DNA from: Pseudomonas sp. MPC6
GTDB taxonomy: Bacteria > Pseudomonadota > Gammaproteobacteria > Pseudomonadales > Pseudomonadaceae
Reading direction: 5' to 3'
Assembly: GCF_006094435.1 (NCBI RefSeq)
Contig: NZ_CP034783.1
Span: forward strand, 461,001-525,000
DNA: 64,000 nucleotides
Shown: in pieces, positions 11,101-19,598 of the stretch
Position numbering within the stretch: position 1 is the first letter of the stretch
Layout: each line of letters opens with the position of its first letter
Made by a program: the position numbers and the translations under genes
The notes under the pieces: model-generated
Database searches by the model: none
Seen by the model: the letters and a program-made list of their open reading frames with translations, nothing else
Told to the model about the DNA's origin: nothing

Positions 11101-11382
11101 ATCGTCTGGACCTTGATCGCCCTGAGCCTGATGATCGGCGGTCATCTGCGCCATCGCCGCGAAGTCTGGCTGATCGGTGCGGCGCTGATCGGCGTAGTGG
11201 TGGCCAAGCTGTTCTTTGTCGAATTGAGCAACCGCGGCGGGCTGGCACGGATCGTGTCGTTTATCGGAGTGGGTGTTTTGCTGTTGGTGGTCGGTTATTT
11301 CGCCCCGTTGCCGCCCAGGCGCGTTGATGCTGTGCCTGATCCTGCAAAACCGGCCCCGCAAACCGAAGGCGTGTCGTCTTGA
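8161..11382 (+). CDS. DUF2339 large polytopic membrane protein
   Basis: About 1073 residues from ATG 8161, with a single N-terminal hydrophobic segment, then a coiled/acidic proline-rich linker to about residue 170, then over 20 predicted hydrophobic segments through to the C-terminus. This matches DUF2339 inner-membrane proteins, whose function is unknown. Longer starts at 8061-8065 lie in repeat DNA and are not used. Leu/Ala/Trp/Gly dominate the composition. It follows glgP by about 185 bases and precedes fbp by 200, all on the same strand, but there is no evidence of one operon. Confidence 0.85.
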   Translation: MQWMFMLIGLVLGWMLDESFSDALLGALLGLGIGQAICIGRLGSQAAEQRLLLEKAQVALHAVEQRLVMLEVSGVKSAEVREPAPSAEIIVDDVSAQPPELIWELPPELEPISVAATETRPPPPVDAWKPEPVARKPHQSAIPRDPDLIERAISVVRAWLFGGNTVLRVGVVLLFLGLAFLLRYATEGMVVPIELRYVGVATAALVLLGLGWWLRARNSQYALVLQGTGIAVLYLTVFAAMRLHPLLDPSTALALLVAVTLFSATLAITQDALGLAVAAALGGFAAPILTSTGVGNHVVLFSYFALLNAGILAIAWFKAWRLLNLIGFVGTFGIGLAWGLRAYAPDLLWSTEPFLILFFLMYLAIGLLFARRKLLERADAAGDDSREALPRRSSRKGDYVDGTLLFGPPLVGFGLQFALVRHLDFAAAFSALVLGMIYMGLARWLNGGRTLLLAQTCLALGVIFATLAIPLGLDARWTAAAWAVEGAGIFWLGLRQQRPLARAFALLLQLGSALAFLGELRMGASSLLGGAPLGALMLGGALLFSFYQLRSALPGQASQWERKGLPVLASLGLAFLYLLAPLFFFTQGTAISWALGGLATLFGGLRLQSWTFLFSAFAVQLLGGAAFLLAGPDLFGPLAGEGLRPLAHGGFWTPWVLGLAAMVGAWRLQFGNPASALDTSSVQRLSDVLLVWGALWWALAWIGEVLRFAPVNVQATLLLWVAAISVALWAMLALRLKWPSLGLLCTVLMPAAGLVLLAAWHSRYHPAADIAWLAWTAVFVVHFISLRRLAPMLPARPLSTAHVLGCWLLIGVLALELRYGLMVLSEHYNAWRWLGWAMLPSLYLVLAAAPRAWPWPVSAYPREYRLYAAAPLALLMLGWFWLANVVSDGSAEPLPYVPLINPLESGLLFALFGVYVWSRSAVTQWAIRKDYAAQAARLIAGVSLFAFFTALVMRTAHHWGDVPFELDALLDSMRVQAGLSIVWTLIALSLMIGGHLRHRREVWLIGAALIGVVVAKLFFVELSNRGGLARIVSFIGVGVLLLVVGYFAPLPPRRVDAVPDPAKPAPQTEGVSS

Positions 11383-11584
11383 GTGGACAAATGTACGCAT
11401 TCCAATGGGGGCGCGAACCTGCTGCTGAATGCGATTTATCTGGCGGAAAAGACGCCGGTTTCGAACTACGCTCATCCGGGGGCATGAACTCTATTGGGTG
11501 TAACACGTCTGATAGGAGGAAATGCGCCCCGACTCGCGTTAAACTGCGCGGGTTTTCAGCCCCCCCATTCCACCGGAGCCTTCC

Positions 11585-12595
11585 ATGTCCCGCGTTACCT
11601 TGAGTCGCTATTTGATTGAGCAGACCCGTAGCAACAACACCCCTGCCGATCTGCGTTTCCTGATCGAAGTGGTGGCGCGTGCTTGCAAAGAGATCAACCA
11701 CGCCGTGTCCAAAGGCGCCCTCGGTGGTGTTCTGGGCAGCATGGGCACTGAAAACGTTCAAGGTGAAGTGCAGAAAAAACTCGACGTGATCTCCAACGAG
11801 ATCCTGCTCGAAGCCAACGAATGGGGCGGTCACCTGGCCGGCATGGCGTCCGAAGAAATGGACAACGCCTACCAGATCCCGGGCAAATACCCGAAAGGCG
11901 CGTACCTGCTGGTGTTCGACCCGCTGGACGGTTCGTCGAACATCGATATCAACGCGCCGGTCGGCACGATCTTCTCGGTACTGCGTTGCCCGAACGAATA
12001 CCTGAGCCAGAACGAGCCCTTGAACGAAAAGGCTTTCCTGCAGCCAGGCACCGAACAAGTGGCTGCCGGTTACGCGATCTATGGTCCACAGACCATGTTG
12101 ATCCTGACTCTGGGCGACGGCGTGAAAGGCTTCACCCTGGACCGTGAAATGGGCAGCTTCGTGCTGACTCACGAAGACATCAAGATCCCTGAAACCACCC
12201 AGGAATTCGCGATCAACTCGTCCAACCAGCGTCACTGGGAAGCGCCGGTACAACGCTACGTCAGCGAACTGCTGGCTGGCGAAGAAGGCCCGCTGAAAAA
12301 GAACTACAACATGCGCTGGGTCGCGGCGATGGTCGCCGATGTGCACCGCATCCTGACCCGTGGTGGCTTGTTCATGTACCCACGCGACAGCCGCGAGCCG
12401 TCCAAGCCGGGCAAGCTGCGTCTGATGTACGAAGCCAACCCGATGTCGTTCCTGGTTGAACAGGCCGGCGGCGCTTCCACCGATGGCCATCAGCGCATCC
12501 TCGACATCAAACCCGACGGCTTGCACCAGCGTGTCGCGGTGTTCCTCGGTTCGAAAGAAGAAGTCGCACGCGTCACGGCTTACCACAAGGAATAA
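11585..12595 (+). CDS. fbp: Fructose-1,6-bisphosphatase class I
   Basis: Hydrolyses fructose-1,6-bisphosphate to fructose-6-phosphate, the committed gluconeogenic step, essential for pseudomonads growing on organic or amino acids. The protein has 336 residues, starting at ATG 11585 with an upstream CCGGAG. The class I signature [18 protein letters not shown] near residue 112 binds metal and substrate. The next gene follows after 3 bases, so the two are very likely cotranscribed. Confidence 0.97.
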   Translation: MSRVTLSRYLIEQTRSNNTPADLRFLIEVVARACKEINHAVSKGALGGVLGSMGTENVQGEVQKKLDVISNEILLEANEWGGHLAGMASEEMDNAYQIPGKYPKGAYLLVFDPLDGSSNIDINAPVGTIFSVLRCPNEYLSQNEPLNEKAFLQPGTEQVAAGYAIYGPQTMLILTLGDGVKGFTLDREMGSFVLTHEDIKIPETTQEFAINSSNQRHWEAPVQRYVSELLAGEEGPLKKNYNMRWVAAMVADVHRILTRGGLFMYPRDSREPSKPGKLRLMYEANPMSFLVEQAGGASTDGHQRILDIKPDGLHQRVAVFLGSKEEVARVTAYHKE

Positions 12596-12598
12596 ACC

Positions 12599-13201
12599 AT
12601 GACCGCGCCCTGGCAGCCGTTGCTCGAGTGGTGGTTCGGTACGTTCGAATCCCCCAGCGAAATAGCGGCTGACAAGGGCAGGTTATGGTTTGGCAAACGC
12701 GACAGCCAGGACCTCGAAGCGCGAACGCGTTTCGGGGGCTGGGTCGAGCAGGCACTGGCCGGCGGATTGACCGAGTGGGCGCAACGTCCCGATGGTTGGC
12801 TGGCCCTGGTGTTGTTGCTCGATCAACTGCCGCGGATGATCTTTCGCGACTCTCCAAAATCCTTTTCCGGCGATCTCAGGGCCCAGGCGCTGGTGGCGCA
12901 AGGCATTGCTGCGGATTTCGACCGGCAGTTGCGGCCTATCGAGCGGGTGTTCATCTACCTGGTGTTCGAGCACTGCGAGAATCTGGCGGTGCAGAATGAA
13001 GCCGTTTCCAGGTACATCGATCTGGTTGCGCAACAGCCGGAGTCCGATCGGACACTGTTCAACGATTACCTGGACTATGCCGAGCAGCATCAGCAGGTGA
13101 TTGCGCGGTTTGGGCGGTTTCCGCACAGGAATGCGGTGTTGGGAAGGGAGTCTACTGCTGAGGAGTTGGCGTTTCTCTCCAGGCCGGGCTCTCGGTTTTA
13201 G
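12599..13201 (+). CDS. DUF924 family protein
   Basis: A 200-residue soluble protein of the DUF924 family, with characteristic segments LLLDQLPRMIFRD near residue 72 and RFGRFPHRNAVLGR near residue 170. The family has a predicted all-alpha, TPR-like fold and no settled function. Its ATG lies three bases after the fbp stop, so it is translationally linked to fbp. A repeat-rich gap separates it from the convergent chemoreceptor gene. Confidence 0.85.
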   Translation: MTAPWQPLLEWWFGTFESPSEIAADKGRLWFGKRDSQDLEARTRFGGWVEQALAGGLTEWAQRPDGWLALVLLLDQLPRMIFRDSPKSFSGDLRAQALVAQGIAADFDRQLRPIERVFIYLVFEHCENLAVQNEAVSRYIDLVAQQPESDRTLFNDYLDYAEQHQQVIARFGRFPHRNAVLGRESTAEELAFLSRPGSRF

Positions 13202-13222
13202 TTTTCGATTGCTGCTGATGCC

Positions 13223-13313
13223 GCCTTCGCGGGCAAGCCTCGCTCTTACAGGGCTAGTGCAATATTTGATACCGCGCATAACCTGTAGGAGCGAGGCTTG
13301 CCCGCGAAGAGGC
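13223..13313. repeat. REP pair (inverted)
   Basis: CTTCGCGGGCAAGCCTCGCTC and, inverted, GAGCGAGGCTTGCCCGCGAAG flank a roughly 40-base spacer between two convergent genes. Confidence 0.85.
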
Positions 13314-13324
13314 CGATTCAGACA

Positions 13325-15217
13325 CTAGATCCTGAAACTGCCCACCAACTGTTTAAGCCGGGCCGCCTGCTGCTCAAGATCGGAACACGCACGCAAGGTC
13401 GCCTGCAAGTTCTCCACCCCTTCCTGATTCAGCGTGTTGATCTCGGTAATGTCGACGTTGATCGACTCCACCACGGCCGTCTGCTCTTCCGTCGCCGTCG
13501 CCACCGACTGGTTCATCCCGTCGATCTCGCCGATGCGCGCAGTGACGCTGCCCAGGCGTTCGCCAGCCTGATTGGCGATGCCGACGCTGCTTTCGCTCTG
13601 GCGCTGGCTGTCGGTCATGATGCTGACCGCTTCCCGGGCGCCCACTTGCAGTTCCTCGATCATCTTCTGCACTTGCTGCGCCGAATCCTGAGTGCGATGG
13701 GCGAGGTTGCGCACTTCGTCGGCGACCACGGCAAACCCGCGTCCGGCTTCGCCCGCACGCGCCGCTTCAATGGCTGCGTTGAGCGCCAACAGGTTGGTCT
13801 GCTGCGAGATGCTGGTGATCACTTCCAGAATCTGCCCGATGTTGACCGTGTTGCTGTTGAGCGTCTCGATGTTGCCGCACGAATCGCTGATCTTCGCCGA
13901 GAGCTGTTGCATCGCCGCGATGGTTTTATCCACCACTTGCTGACCATCCTCGGCCAGGCTGCGGGCATCGCTCGAGTGCTGGGAGGCGAGGGCGGCGTTC
14001 TGGGCGATTTCCTGGGCGGCAGCGCCCAATTCGTTGATGGCCGCGGCGACGCTGCTGGTGCGCGAGGCTTGCTGATCGGAGTTGAACATCGACGAGTTCG
14101 ACGCGGCCACCACCCGCAAGGCCACTTCGTTGACCTGGCCGGTCGCCGAGGCCACTTCCCGAATCGAGCTGTGGATACGTTCGACAAAACGGTTGAACGA
14201 GGTGCCCAGCGCGCCGAATTCGTCATGGCCGTGGATGGTCAGGCGTTTGGTCAGGTCGCCTTCGCCTTCGGCGATGTCATGCATCGCGCGACCCATGGTC
14301 AACAGCGGCTGCATCAGGAAGCTGATCAACATCCCCAGCAGCGCGATGATGATCACCACCGCGATCACCATGGCAATGATCGCCGAGGTGCGAAATTCGC
14401 TGAGCATCGCGAAGGCGGTTTCCTGGTCCAGTACCAGCGCGACATACCAGTCCGCCGACGGCACACCGTTGACGTGGGTGAAGGAGATGAACTGGCGCTT
14501 GCCGTCGATCTCGACTTCTTTCATCCCCGGGCTGACTTTTGGCGTGCCGTTCGGATAAGCGTCGACCAGACCCTTGAGTACCAGTGTGCTGTCCGGGTGG
14601 ATCAGGATCTTGCCGTCGGCACTGACGATGAACGCATGGCCGTGACCGCCGAAATTCAGCGAGTTGATGATGGCGCTGACACTGGACAGATCGATGTCTG
14701 CGCCGACGACGCCAATCATCTGGTTCTGATGCTTCACCGGGGTGGCGACGGTGATCACCAGTTTGCCTGACGAGGCCGCGATGTAGGGTTCGGTAACGAT
14801 TGTCTGCTGCGCACTAGTGGCCGCCTTGTACCAGCCACGGGTACGGGGATCATAGTCCGCGGCGCGATTGCCGGCCGGAATCGAGAACATCACGCCATCT
14901 ATGCCGCCGAAGTAACTCAGTTGGAAGTTGCTGGTGTAGGCCGGCAGGTCGATGGCGCGCTTGAGGCTGGCCTGGGCGCTGCCATCGACGGCGAGTTGCT
15001 GGGACAGCGATTGCAGCAACTGGATGCGGCTTTCCAGCCAGGTCTGGATATTGCTGGTGGTCAGGCTGCCGAGTTCCTGCATCGAGGCTTCGGTACTGCT
15101 GCGCAAGGTCTGGCGCTGGCGGTAGTCGTTGAACAGGATGAAACAAGCGAATGCAACGGCCACCACGAGGGCGGCAGCCAACAAGATCTTGTGGCTGAAC
15201 TTCATGTTTCTGGTCAT
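13325..15217 (-). CDS. Methyl-accepting chemotaxis protein with dCACHE_1 ligand domain
   Basis: A 630-residue inner-membrane chemoreceptor. TM1 covers residues 10-30, the periplasmic double-CACHE domain about 35-280, TM2 about 281-303, then HAMP, and the signalling domain with the [20 protein letters not shown] hairpin tip. In the ligand pocket, Y122, R127, W129, Y130, Y145 and D174 line up with the amino-acid-binding residues of P. aeruginosa PctA-type receptors. The residue two after Y145 is Ala rather than the Asp I expect in PctA. An amino acid or related ligand is likely but its identity is open. The C-terminus lacks a CheR-tethering pentapeptide. Confidence 0.92.
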   Translation of the reverse strand: MTRNMKFSHKILLAAALVVAVAFACFILFNDYRQRQTLRSSTEASMQELGSLTTSNIQTWLESRIQLLQSLSQQLAVDGSAQASLKRAIDLPAYTSNFQLSYFGGIDGVMFSIPAGNRAADYDPRTRGWYKAATSAQQTIVTEPYIAASSGKLVITVATPVKHQNQMIGVVGADIDLSSVSAIINSLNFGGHGHAFIVSADGKILIHPDSTLVLKGLVDAYPNGTPKVSPGMKEVEIDGKRQFISFTHVNGVPSADWYVALVLDQETAFAMLSEFRTSAIIAMVIAVVIIIALLGMLISFLMQPLLTMGRAMHDIAEGEGDLTKRLTIHGHDEFGALGTSFNRFVERIHSSIREVASATGQVNEVALRVVAASNSSMFNSDQQASRTSSVAAAINELGAAAQEIAQNAALASQHSSDARSLAEDGQQVVDKTIAAMQQLSAKISDSCGNIETLNSNTVNIGQILEVITSISQQTNLLALNAAIEAARAGEAGRGFAVVADEVRNLAHRTQDSAQQVQKMIEELQVGAREAVSIMTDSQRQSESSVGIANQAGERLGSVTARIGEIDGMNQSVATATEEQTAVVESINVDITEINTLNQEGVENLQATLRACSDLEQQAARLKQLVGSFRI

Positions 15218-15244
15218 TAAATGATCTACCGCGGAGGGGGCTGG

Positions 15245-15268
15245 TGTAGGAGCAAGCTCGCTCCTACC
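15245..15268. repeat. Short REP-derived palindrome
   Basis: GTAGGAGCAAGCTCGCTCCTAC is an almost perfect hairpin made of the two REP ends without the central part. It lies just upstream of the chemoreceptor start. Confidence 0.7.
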
Positions 15269-15477
15269 TGTGTCGACTGGCCGGCGTCAAAGATTAGGCG
15301 TCTTTCGTCAAAATCGACGAAATATCCAACAGCAAAGCAAAGGGGCTGATTTTGCGGAAATAACCCAGACCAATGGCGAAACAAATAGCCGAACGTTCGG
15401 GGAACCACATGAGGGTTTTCTCTTCTAAGCTTCTGCTTGGCAGACATGCCATTCCCCTTCGCCCCAGGAGCCACACC

Positions 15478-15732
15478 ATGTCGCTGCGTTCCATCGCCCT
15501 GCTTTCGTTCTGCGTGTTGTTGGCTGCGTGCAGCAAGGTCAATCAGGAAAACTATTCGAAGCTGTCGGCAGGCATGCCCAAAGCCGAGGTTGAAACCTTG
15601 CTGGGTAAACCCGCCGACTGCTCGGGCGCGCTCGGCATGTCCAGCTGCACCTGGGGCGACAAAAACAGCTTCATCAGCGTGCAGTACGCCGGTGACAAAG
15701 TGCTGATGTTTTCCGGCCAAGGCCTGAAGTAA
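15478..15732 (+). CDS. Small BamE/SmpA-like lipoprotein
   Basis: An 84-residue predicted lipoprotein. The start at ATG 15478, behind a CAGGAG site, gives a signal peptide ending in the lipobox LLAAC; a longer start at 15373 would bury that signal. The mature part contains KLSAGMPKAEVETLLGKP, the helix-turn typical of SmpA/OmlA/BamE-like and DUF3862 domains, and a pair of cysteines. An envelope location follows from the lipobox; its partner is unknown. The lipocalin gene starts 31 bases downstream, so the two are probably cotranscribed. Confidence 0.8.
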   Translation: MSLRSIALLSFCVLLAACSKVNQENYSKLSAGMPKAEVETLLGKPADCSGALGMSSCTWGDKNSFISVQYAGDKVLMFSGQGLK

Positions 15733-15763
15733 TCCGGGGCTATACGCCCACGGGAGAAAAACA

Positions 15764-16333
15764 ATGAAGCGGTTACTGATTTTACTTTTTGCCGGCCTGA
15801 TACTAGCCGGCTGCGCCACTTCCGGCGAAGACCCGTTGGCGCCCAAGACCGTCGACGGTGTCAACCTCAAGCGTTACCAGGGCACCTGGTACGAGCTGGC
15901 TCGTCTGCCCATGTACTTCCAGCGCAACTGCGCGCAATCCGAAGCCCATTACACCCTCAAGCCTGACGGCAACGTGCTGGTGTTGAACCGCTGCCTGACG
16001 TCGGACTGGCAATGGGAAGAGATCAAGGGCACGGCGTCTCCGCAGGTGCCCGGCAAGACTGACAAGCTCTTGGTCGAATTCGACACCTGGGTCTCGCGTT
16101 TGCTGCCAGGTATGGTGAAGGGAGAATACTGGGTGTTGTACGTCAGCGAAGACTACAAGACGGCAATCGTTGGCGACTCGAGCCGCAAATATCTGTGGCT
16201 GCTGTCGCGGACTCCGACGGTTAACGGTGTAGTGCGTGAAGAACTGCTGAGCAAGGCGCGCCAGCAGGGCTACGACACCACGCGTCTGATCTGGCGCGCA
16301 TCGGATGCGCAGATGGCCAAGACCTCGAACTGA
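15764..16333 (+). CDS. blc: Outer-membrane lipocalin Blc
   Basis: A 189-residue bacterial lipocalin. The lipobox LILAGC ends a signal peptide at Cys16. The beta-barrel begins with the signature YQGTWYELARLP near residue 40, and a second conserved block, YLWLLSRTP, is near residue 145. Bacterial lipocalins bind fatty acids or lysophospholipids and are attached to the outer membrane. In pseudomonads blc is commonly next to hutF, as here. The upstream small lipoprotein appears to share its transcript. Confidence 0.93.
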   Translation: MKRLLILLFAGLILAGCATSGEDPLAPKTVDGVNLKRYQGTWYELARLPMYFQRNCAQSEAHYTLKPDGNVLVLNRCLTSDWQWEEIKGTASPQVPGKTDKLLVEFDTWVSRLLPGMVKGEYWVLYVSEDYKTAIVGDSSRKYLWLLSRTPTVNGVVREELLSKARQQGYDTTRLIWRASDAQMAKTSN

Positions 16334-16346
16334 GCACGCATATCCC

Positions 16347-16457
16347 CCTGTAGGAGCTGGCTTGTGTAGGAGCTGGCTTGCCAGCGAAGGCGGTTTACCA
16401 GTCAACATCATCGTTGAACCTGATGGCCTCTTCGCTGGCAGGCCAGCTCCTACAGGA
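16347..16457. repeat. REP cluster with partial tandem copy
   Basis: TGTAGGAGCTGGCTTG is present twice in tandem (the first copy truncated), followed by the inverted TTCGCTGGCAGGCCAGCTCC. It lies between the convergent blc and hutF genes. Confidence 0.85.
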
Positions 16458-16483
16458 GGTTTGCATCAACCAGGGGGTTTGCG

Positions 16484-17848
16484 TCAGCCGAGGAGATCGC
16501 GCAAGACCTGGGTGAACGCTCGGTTGCTCTCTTCTTCGTCGGCATGACGCCCGTCACGCACAACCCACTGGCCATTGACCAGCACATCGCGCACCTGCCG
16601 ATCACCACCGGCAAACAACCAACGGTTCAAGATCCCGTCACCACTGGCCGTCGCCAGGTACGGATCATTGCCGTCCAGCACCAGCCAATCCGCACGCTTG
16701 CCAACTTCCAGTGCGCCGATCGGCTGCCCCATTGCCTGAGCCCCGCCCTCCAGCGCCGCGTCATACAGCGTGCGGCCAACCATTGGCTGATCCGCGCCAT
16801 ACAACCGGTTACGCCGCTGATCACGCAGCCGCTGGCCGTATTCCAGCCAACGCAATTCTTCCACCACGCTGAGCGACACATGGCTGTCGGAACCGATGCC
16901 CATGCGCCCGCCCTGGGCCAGGAAATCCACCGCAGGGAAAATCCCGTCGCCGAGGTTGGCTTCGGTGGTCAGGCACAGGCCGGCAATGGCGCGGCTCTTG
17001 GCCATCAGCGTGACTTCCTCCGGGTTGGCGTGGGTGGCGTGGACCAGGCACCAGCGTTGATCGACTTCGGTATTTTCGTACAGCCATTGCAGCGGACGCC
17101 GGCCACTCCAGCCCAGGCAGTCATCGACTTCCTTCTGCTGTTCTGCGATGTGAATGTGTACCGGGCACTGTGGGTCGCTGGCTGCCAGCACTTCGCTGAT
17201 CTGCTGCGGTGTGACTGCACGCAACGAGTGGAAACACAGACCCAGCGACTGTGCCGGCTGTTGCGCCAGGATCGGCTGCAAGCGCGACTGCAGCTTGAGA
17301 TAGTTTTCGGTGCTGTTGATAAAGCGCCGCTGGCCATCGTTCGGGGCCTGGCCGCCGAAACCGGAATGGCTGTACAGCACGGGCAACAGCGTCAGGCCGA
17401 TGCCGGCGGCACTGGCAGCCTGGCTGATGCGCAGGGCCAGTTCGGCCGGGTCTGCGTAAGGCTGACCATTGCTGTCGTGATGCACGTAATGAAATTCCGC
17501 GACCGAGGTATAACCGGCCTTGAGCATTTCGATGTACAGCTGACGCGCGATGACGCCGAGTTGATCCGGGCTGATTTTTCCGACGAGGCGATACATCAAA
17601 TCGCGCCAGGTCCAGAAACTGTCGTTCGGATTACCCGCCACTTCCGCCAGCCCGGCCATGGCCCGCTGGAAGGCGTGGGAGTGCAGGTTGGGCATTCCCG
17701 GCAGCAGCGGACCGCTTAGCCGTTCGGCGCCATCTGCGTGAGAATCGGCCTGGATATGGGTCAGGATGCCCTCGGCATTGACCTCAAGACGTACATTGTT
17801 GGCCCATCCACTAGGCAGCAGCGCGCGATCGGCAAAGAAGGCGGACAT
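16484..17848 (-). CDS. hutF: Formimidoylglutamate deiminase
   Basis: Converts N-formimino-L-glutamate to N-formylglutamate and ammonia in the five-step histidine pathway. The protein is a 454-residue amidohydrolase. Metal-binding motifs are NLHSHAFQRAMAG near residue 55, HIHIAEQ near residue 230 and GSDSHVS near residue 320. Together with hutG it defines the formylglutamate branch used by Pseudomonas, in place of the HutG formimidoylglutamase route. It is transcribed divergently from hutC, and a HutC-type operator lies between the two. Confidence 0.95.
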   Translation of the reverse strand: MSAFFADRALLPSGWANNVRLEVNAEGILTHIQADSHADGAERLSGPLLPGMPNLHSHAFQRAMAGLAEVAGNPNDSFWTWRDLMYRLVGKISPDQLGVIARQLYIEMLKAGYTSVAEFHYVHHDSNGQPYADPAELALRISQAASAAGIGLTLLPVLYSHSGFGGQAPNDGQRRFINSTENYLKLQSRLQPILAQQPAQSLGLCFHSLRAVTPQQISEVLAASDPQCPVHIHIAEQQKEVDDCLGWSGRRPLQWLYENTEVDQRWCLVHATHANPEEVTLMAKSRAIAGLCLTTEANLGDGIFPAVDFLAQGGRMGIGSDSHVSLSVVEELRWLEYGQRLRDQRRNRLYGADQPMVGRTLYDAALEGGAQAMGQPIGALEVGKRADWLVLDGNDPYLATASGDGILNRWLFAGGDRQVRDVLVNGQWVVRDGRHADEEESNRAFTQVLRDLLG

Positions 17849-17874
17849 GGTTCAGCACCCCATCGTGTGTTATT

Positions 17875-17884
17875 TGTATATACA
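17875..17884. promoter_or_regulatory. Putative HutC operator between hutF and hutC
   Basis: TGTATATACA is a perfect 10-base palindrome, and the extended form TTGTA-TA-TACAT resembles the CTTGTA-TG-TACAAG site upstream of hutU. GntR/HutC repressors bind such palindromes. It lies 26 bases before the hutF start and 71 before the hutC start, so one site could control both directions. Confidence 0.7.
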
Positions 17885-17955
17885 TATACAGACGTTTGCC
17901 TGCCCGGTAAACTCCGGCAAGCTAGCAATCTCTATCAGATGAACAAGGATTACCC

Positions 17956-18717
17956 GTGCCGACTCCGCCAGCCACATTGCCGCCAAATGCCAATCTGAGC
18001 GCCAATCTGGGCGACAGTCCGGCGCCCTTGTATGCCCGCGTCAAACAAATGATCACCCAGCAGATCGACAGTGGAAACTGGCCGCCGCACTACCGCGTTC
18101 CGTCGGAAAGCGAGCTGGTCAGCCAGCTGGGTTTCAGCCGCATGACCATCAACCGGGCCTTGCGCGAGATGACCGCCGACGGTCTGCTGGTGCGCATGCA
18201 GGGCGTCGGGACCTTCGTCGCCGAGCCGAAAAGCCAGTCCGCGTTGTTTGAAGTGCACAACATCGCCGACGAGATCGCCTCTCGTGGCCATCGCCACGCC
18301 TGCAAGGTGATCATCCTTGAAGAAGAGGCCGCCGGTTCCGAGCGGGCCCTGGCGCTGGACATGCGTGAAGGCCAGAAGGTGTTCCACTCGTTGATCGTGC
18401 ATTACGAGAACGATATCCCGGTGCAAATCGAAGACCGTTTCGTCAACGCACTGGTGGCGCCGGACTACCTCAAGCAGGATTTCACCCTGCAAACGCCCTA
18501 CGCCTACCTGAATCAGGTCGCGCCGCTGACCGAAGGCGAGCACGTGGTCGAGGCGATTCTGGCCGAGCCGTCCGAATGCAAATTGCTGCAGATTGAAAAA
18601 GGCGAGCCGTGCCTGCTGATTCGTCGCCGGACCTGGTCCGGCCGTCAGCCGGTGACGGCCGCCCGTTTGATCCACCCGGGTTCGCGCCATCGTCTGGAAG
18701 GGCGCTTTCATAAGTAA
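17956..18717 (+). CDS. hutC: Histidine utilisation repressor HutC (GntR family)
   Basis: A 253-residue repressor that releases hut operators when urocanate binds. The GTG start at 17956 is preceded by AAGGA. An N-terminal winged helix occupies residues 25-95, with LYARVKQMI and SRMTINRALREM motifs, followed by a UTRA effector domain. The 25-residue N-terminal tail before the winged helix is proline-rich. It is immediately followed by hutD (gap 9 bases). Confidence 0.95.
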   Translation: MPTPPATLPPNANLSANLGDSPAPLYARVKQMITQQIDSGNWPPHYRVPSESELVSQLGFSRMTINRALREMTADGLLVRMQGVGTFVAEPKSQSALFEVHNIADEIASRGHRHACKVIILEEEAAGSERALALDMREGQKVFHSLIVHYENDIPVQIEDRFVNALVAPDYLKQDFTLQTPYAYLNQVAPLTEGEHVVEAILAEPSECKLLQIEKGEPCLLIRRRTWSGRQPVTAARLIHPGSRHRLEGRFHK

Positions 18718-18726
18718 GGGGCAAAG

Positions 18727-19296
18727 ATGAGTCAGTTGAAAGTCTTGCGCGCGGCAGATTACCCGCGCATGCCGTGGAAAAACGGTGGCGGCAGCACTGA
18801 AGAAATTACCCGTGATGCCGGCGCCGGTCTCGATGGTTTCGGTTGGCGTCTTTCGATTGCCGATATCGGCGAATCGGGCGGCTTCTCGACGTTCGCCGGT
18901 TATGAGCGGGTGATCACCGTGCTGCAGGGCGAGGGCATGATCTTGCGCGTTGACGGCCAGGACACTCGGCCATTGTTACCGCTGGACCCGTTCGCCTTCT
19001 GCGGCGAGAGCCAGGTGTCGTGCGCGCTGCTCGGGGGGCCGATTCGCGATTTCAACCTGATTTATGCGCCGCAGCGTTACAGCGCGCGGTTGCAGTGGCT
19101 GGCGGGCGAGCAGCGGTTTTTCAGTTCGGCCGGGACTGTGTTGGTGTTCAGCGTGGCCGATGCGCTGGAAGTGAAGGTCGGTAACAACGCCTCACAACTG
19201 GATCGCCATGATTGCCTGCAACTCGACGGTAACGTCGGCCTGCTGGAAGTCTCCAGCAATGGCCAGTGCTGTGTGATCGAACTGATCGCACGCTGA
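18727..19296 (+). CDS. hutD: HutD family protein
   Basis: A 189-residue HutD protein with a bicupin-like fold, containing the family signature MPWKNGGGSTEEI near residue 17. HutD is not an enzyme of the pathway. Work in P. fluorescens SBW25 proposed that it limits hut expression, possibly by binding urocanate; its mechanism is not settled. It follows hutC by nine bases in one transcript. Its downstream neighbour in the ancestral order is hutU, but here 2.5 kb of foreign-looking sequence intervenes. Confidence 0.93.
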   Translation: MSQLKVLRAADYPRMPWKNGGGSTEEITRDAGAGLDGFGWRLSIADIGESGGFSTFAGYERVITVLQGEGMILRVDGQDTRPLLPLDPFAFCGESQVSCALLGGPIRDFNLIYAPQRYSARLQWLAGEQRFFSSAGTVLVFSVADALEVKVGNNASQLDRHDCLQLDGNVGLLEVSSNGQCCVIELIAR

Positions 19297-19298
19297 TT

Positions 19299-19487
19299 CT
19301 AATCCTTAAATGGTTGCAGCCTGCGGCTCTTATGTGTGGCGGTTTGCAACCAAAAACGGTCGTGCTTGCATTCAATGTAATGCTCGACCAATATCGTCAT
19401 CTGCAAGAGCTTCGTAGAAGCCAACGTAGGACACGGTTCTTTGGAGACCTGTCCTGGGTACTCGCTATGACCACCAAAATCTTGAGC
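19299..19487 (-). pseudogene. C-terminal remnant of a second PGRP-type amidase
   Basis: The open minus-strand frame (stop at 19299) reads AQDFGGHSEYPGQ and then KEPCPTLAS. This corresponds to ERFGGHREYPGQ and KTCPG of the intact amidase at 19883-20614, including its zinc His and Cys. About 25 of 31 bases match over this core. There is an in-frame stop at 19512-19514 and no amidase N-terminus upstream, so it cannot make an enzyme. About 45 unrelated codons follow the core. It looks like the displaced tail of an earlier effector gene. Confidence 0.65.
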
Positions 19488-19598
19488 CCACCGCCAGGGA
19501 GGTTTTGGTGTTCAGATTGCTTGACCGGTTAAAGTCCGCCTCCAAAGCATCTTTACCAGAACTGTGGAAGTGGTCTTGCCAGTTTTGAGATAATTCGT

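Noticed and set aside
15294..15542. 82-codon minus-strand frame upstream of the chemoreceptor, ending in a hydrophobic tail
   Set aside because: The C-terminal part looks protein-like, but there is no ribosome site near a start and it overlaps the signal peptide of a well-supported lipoprotein.
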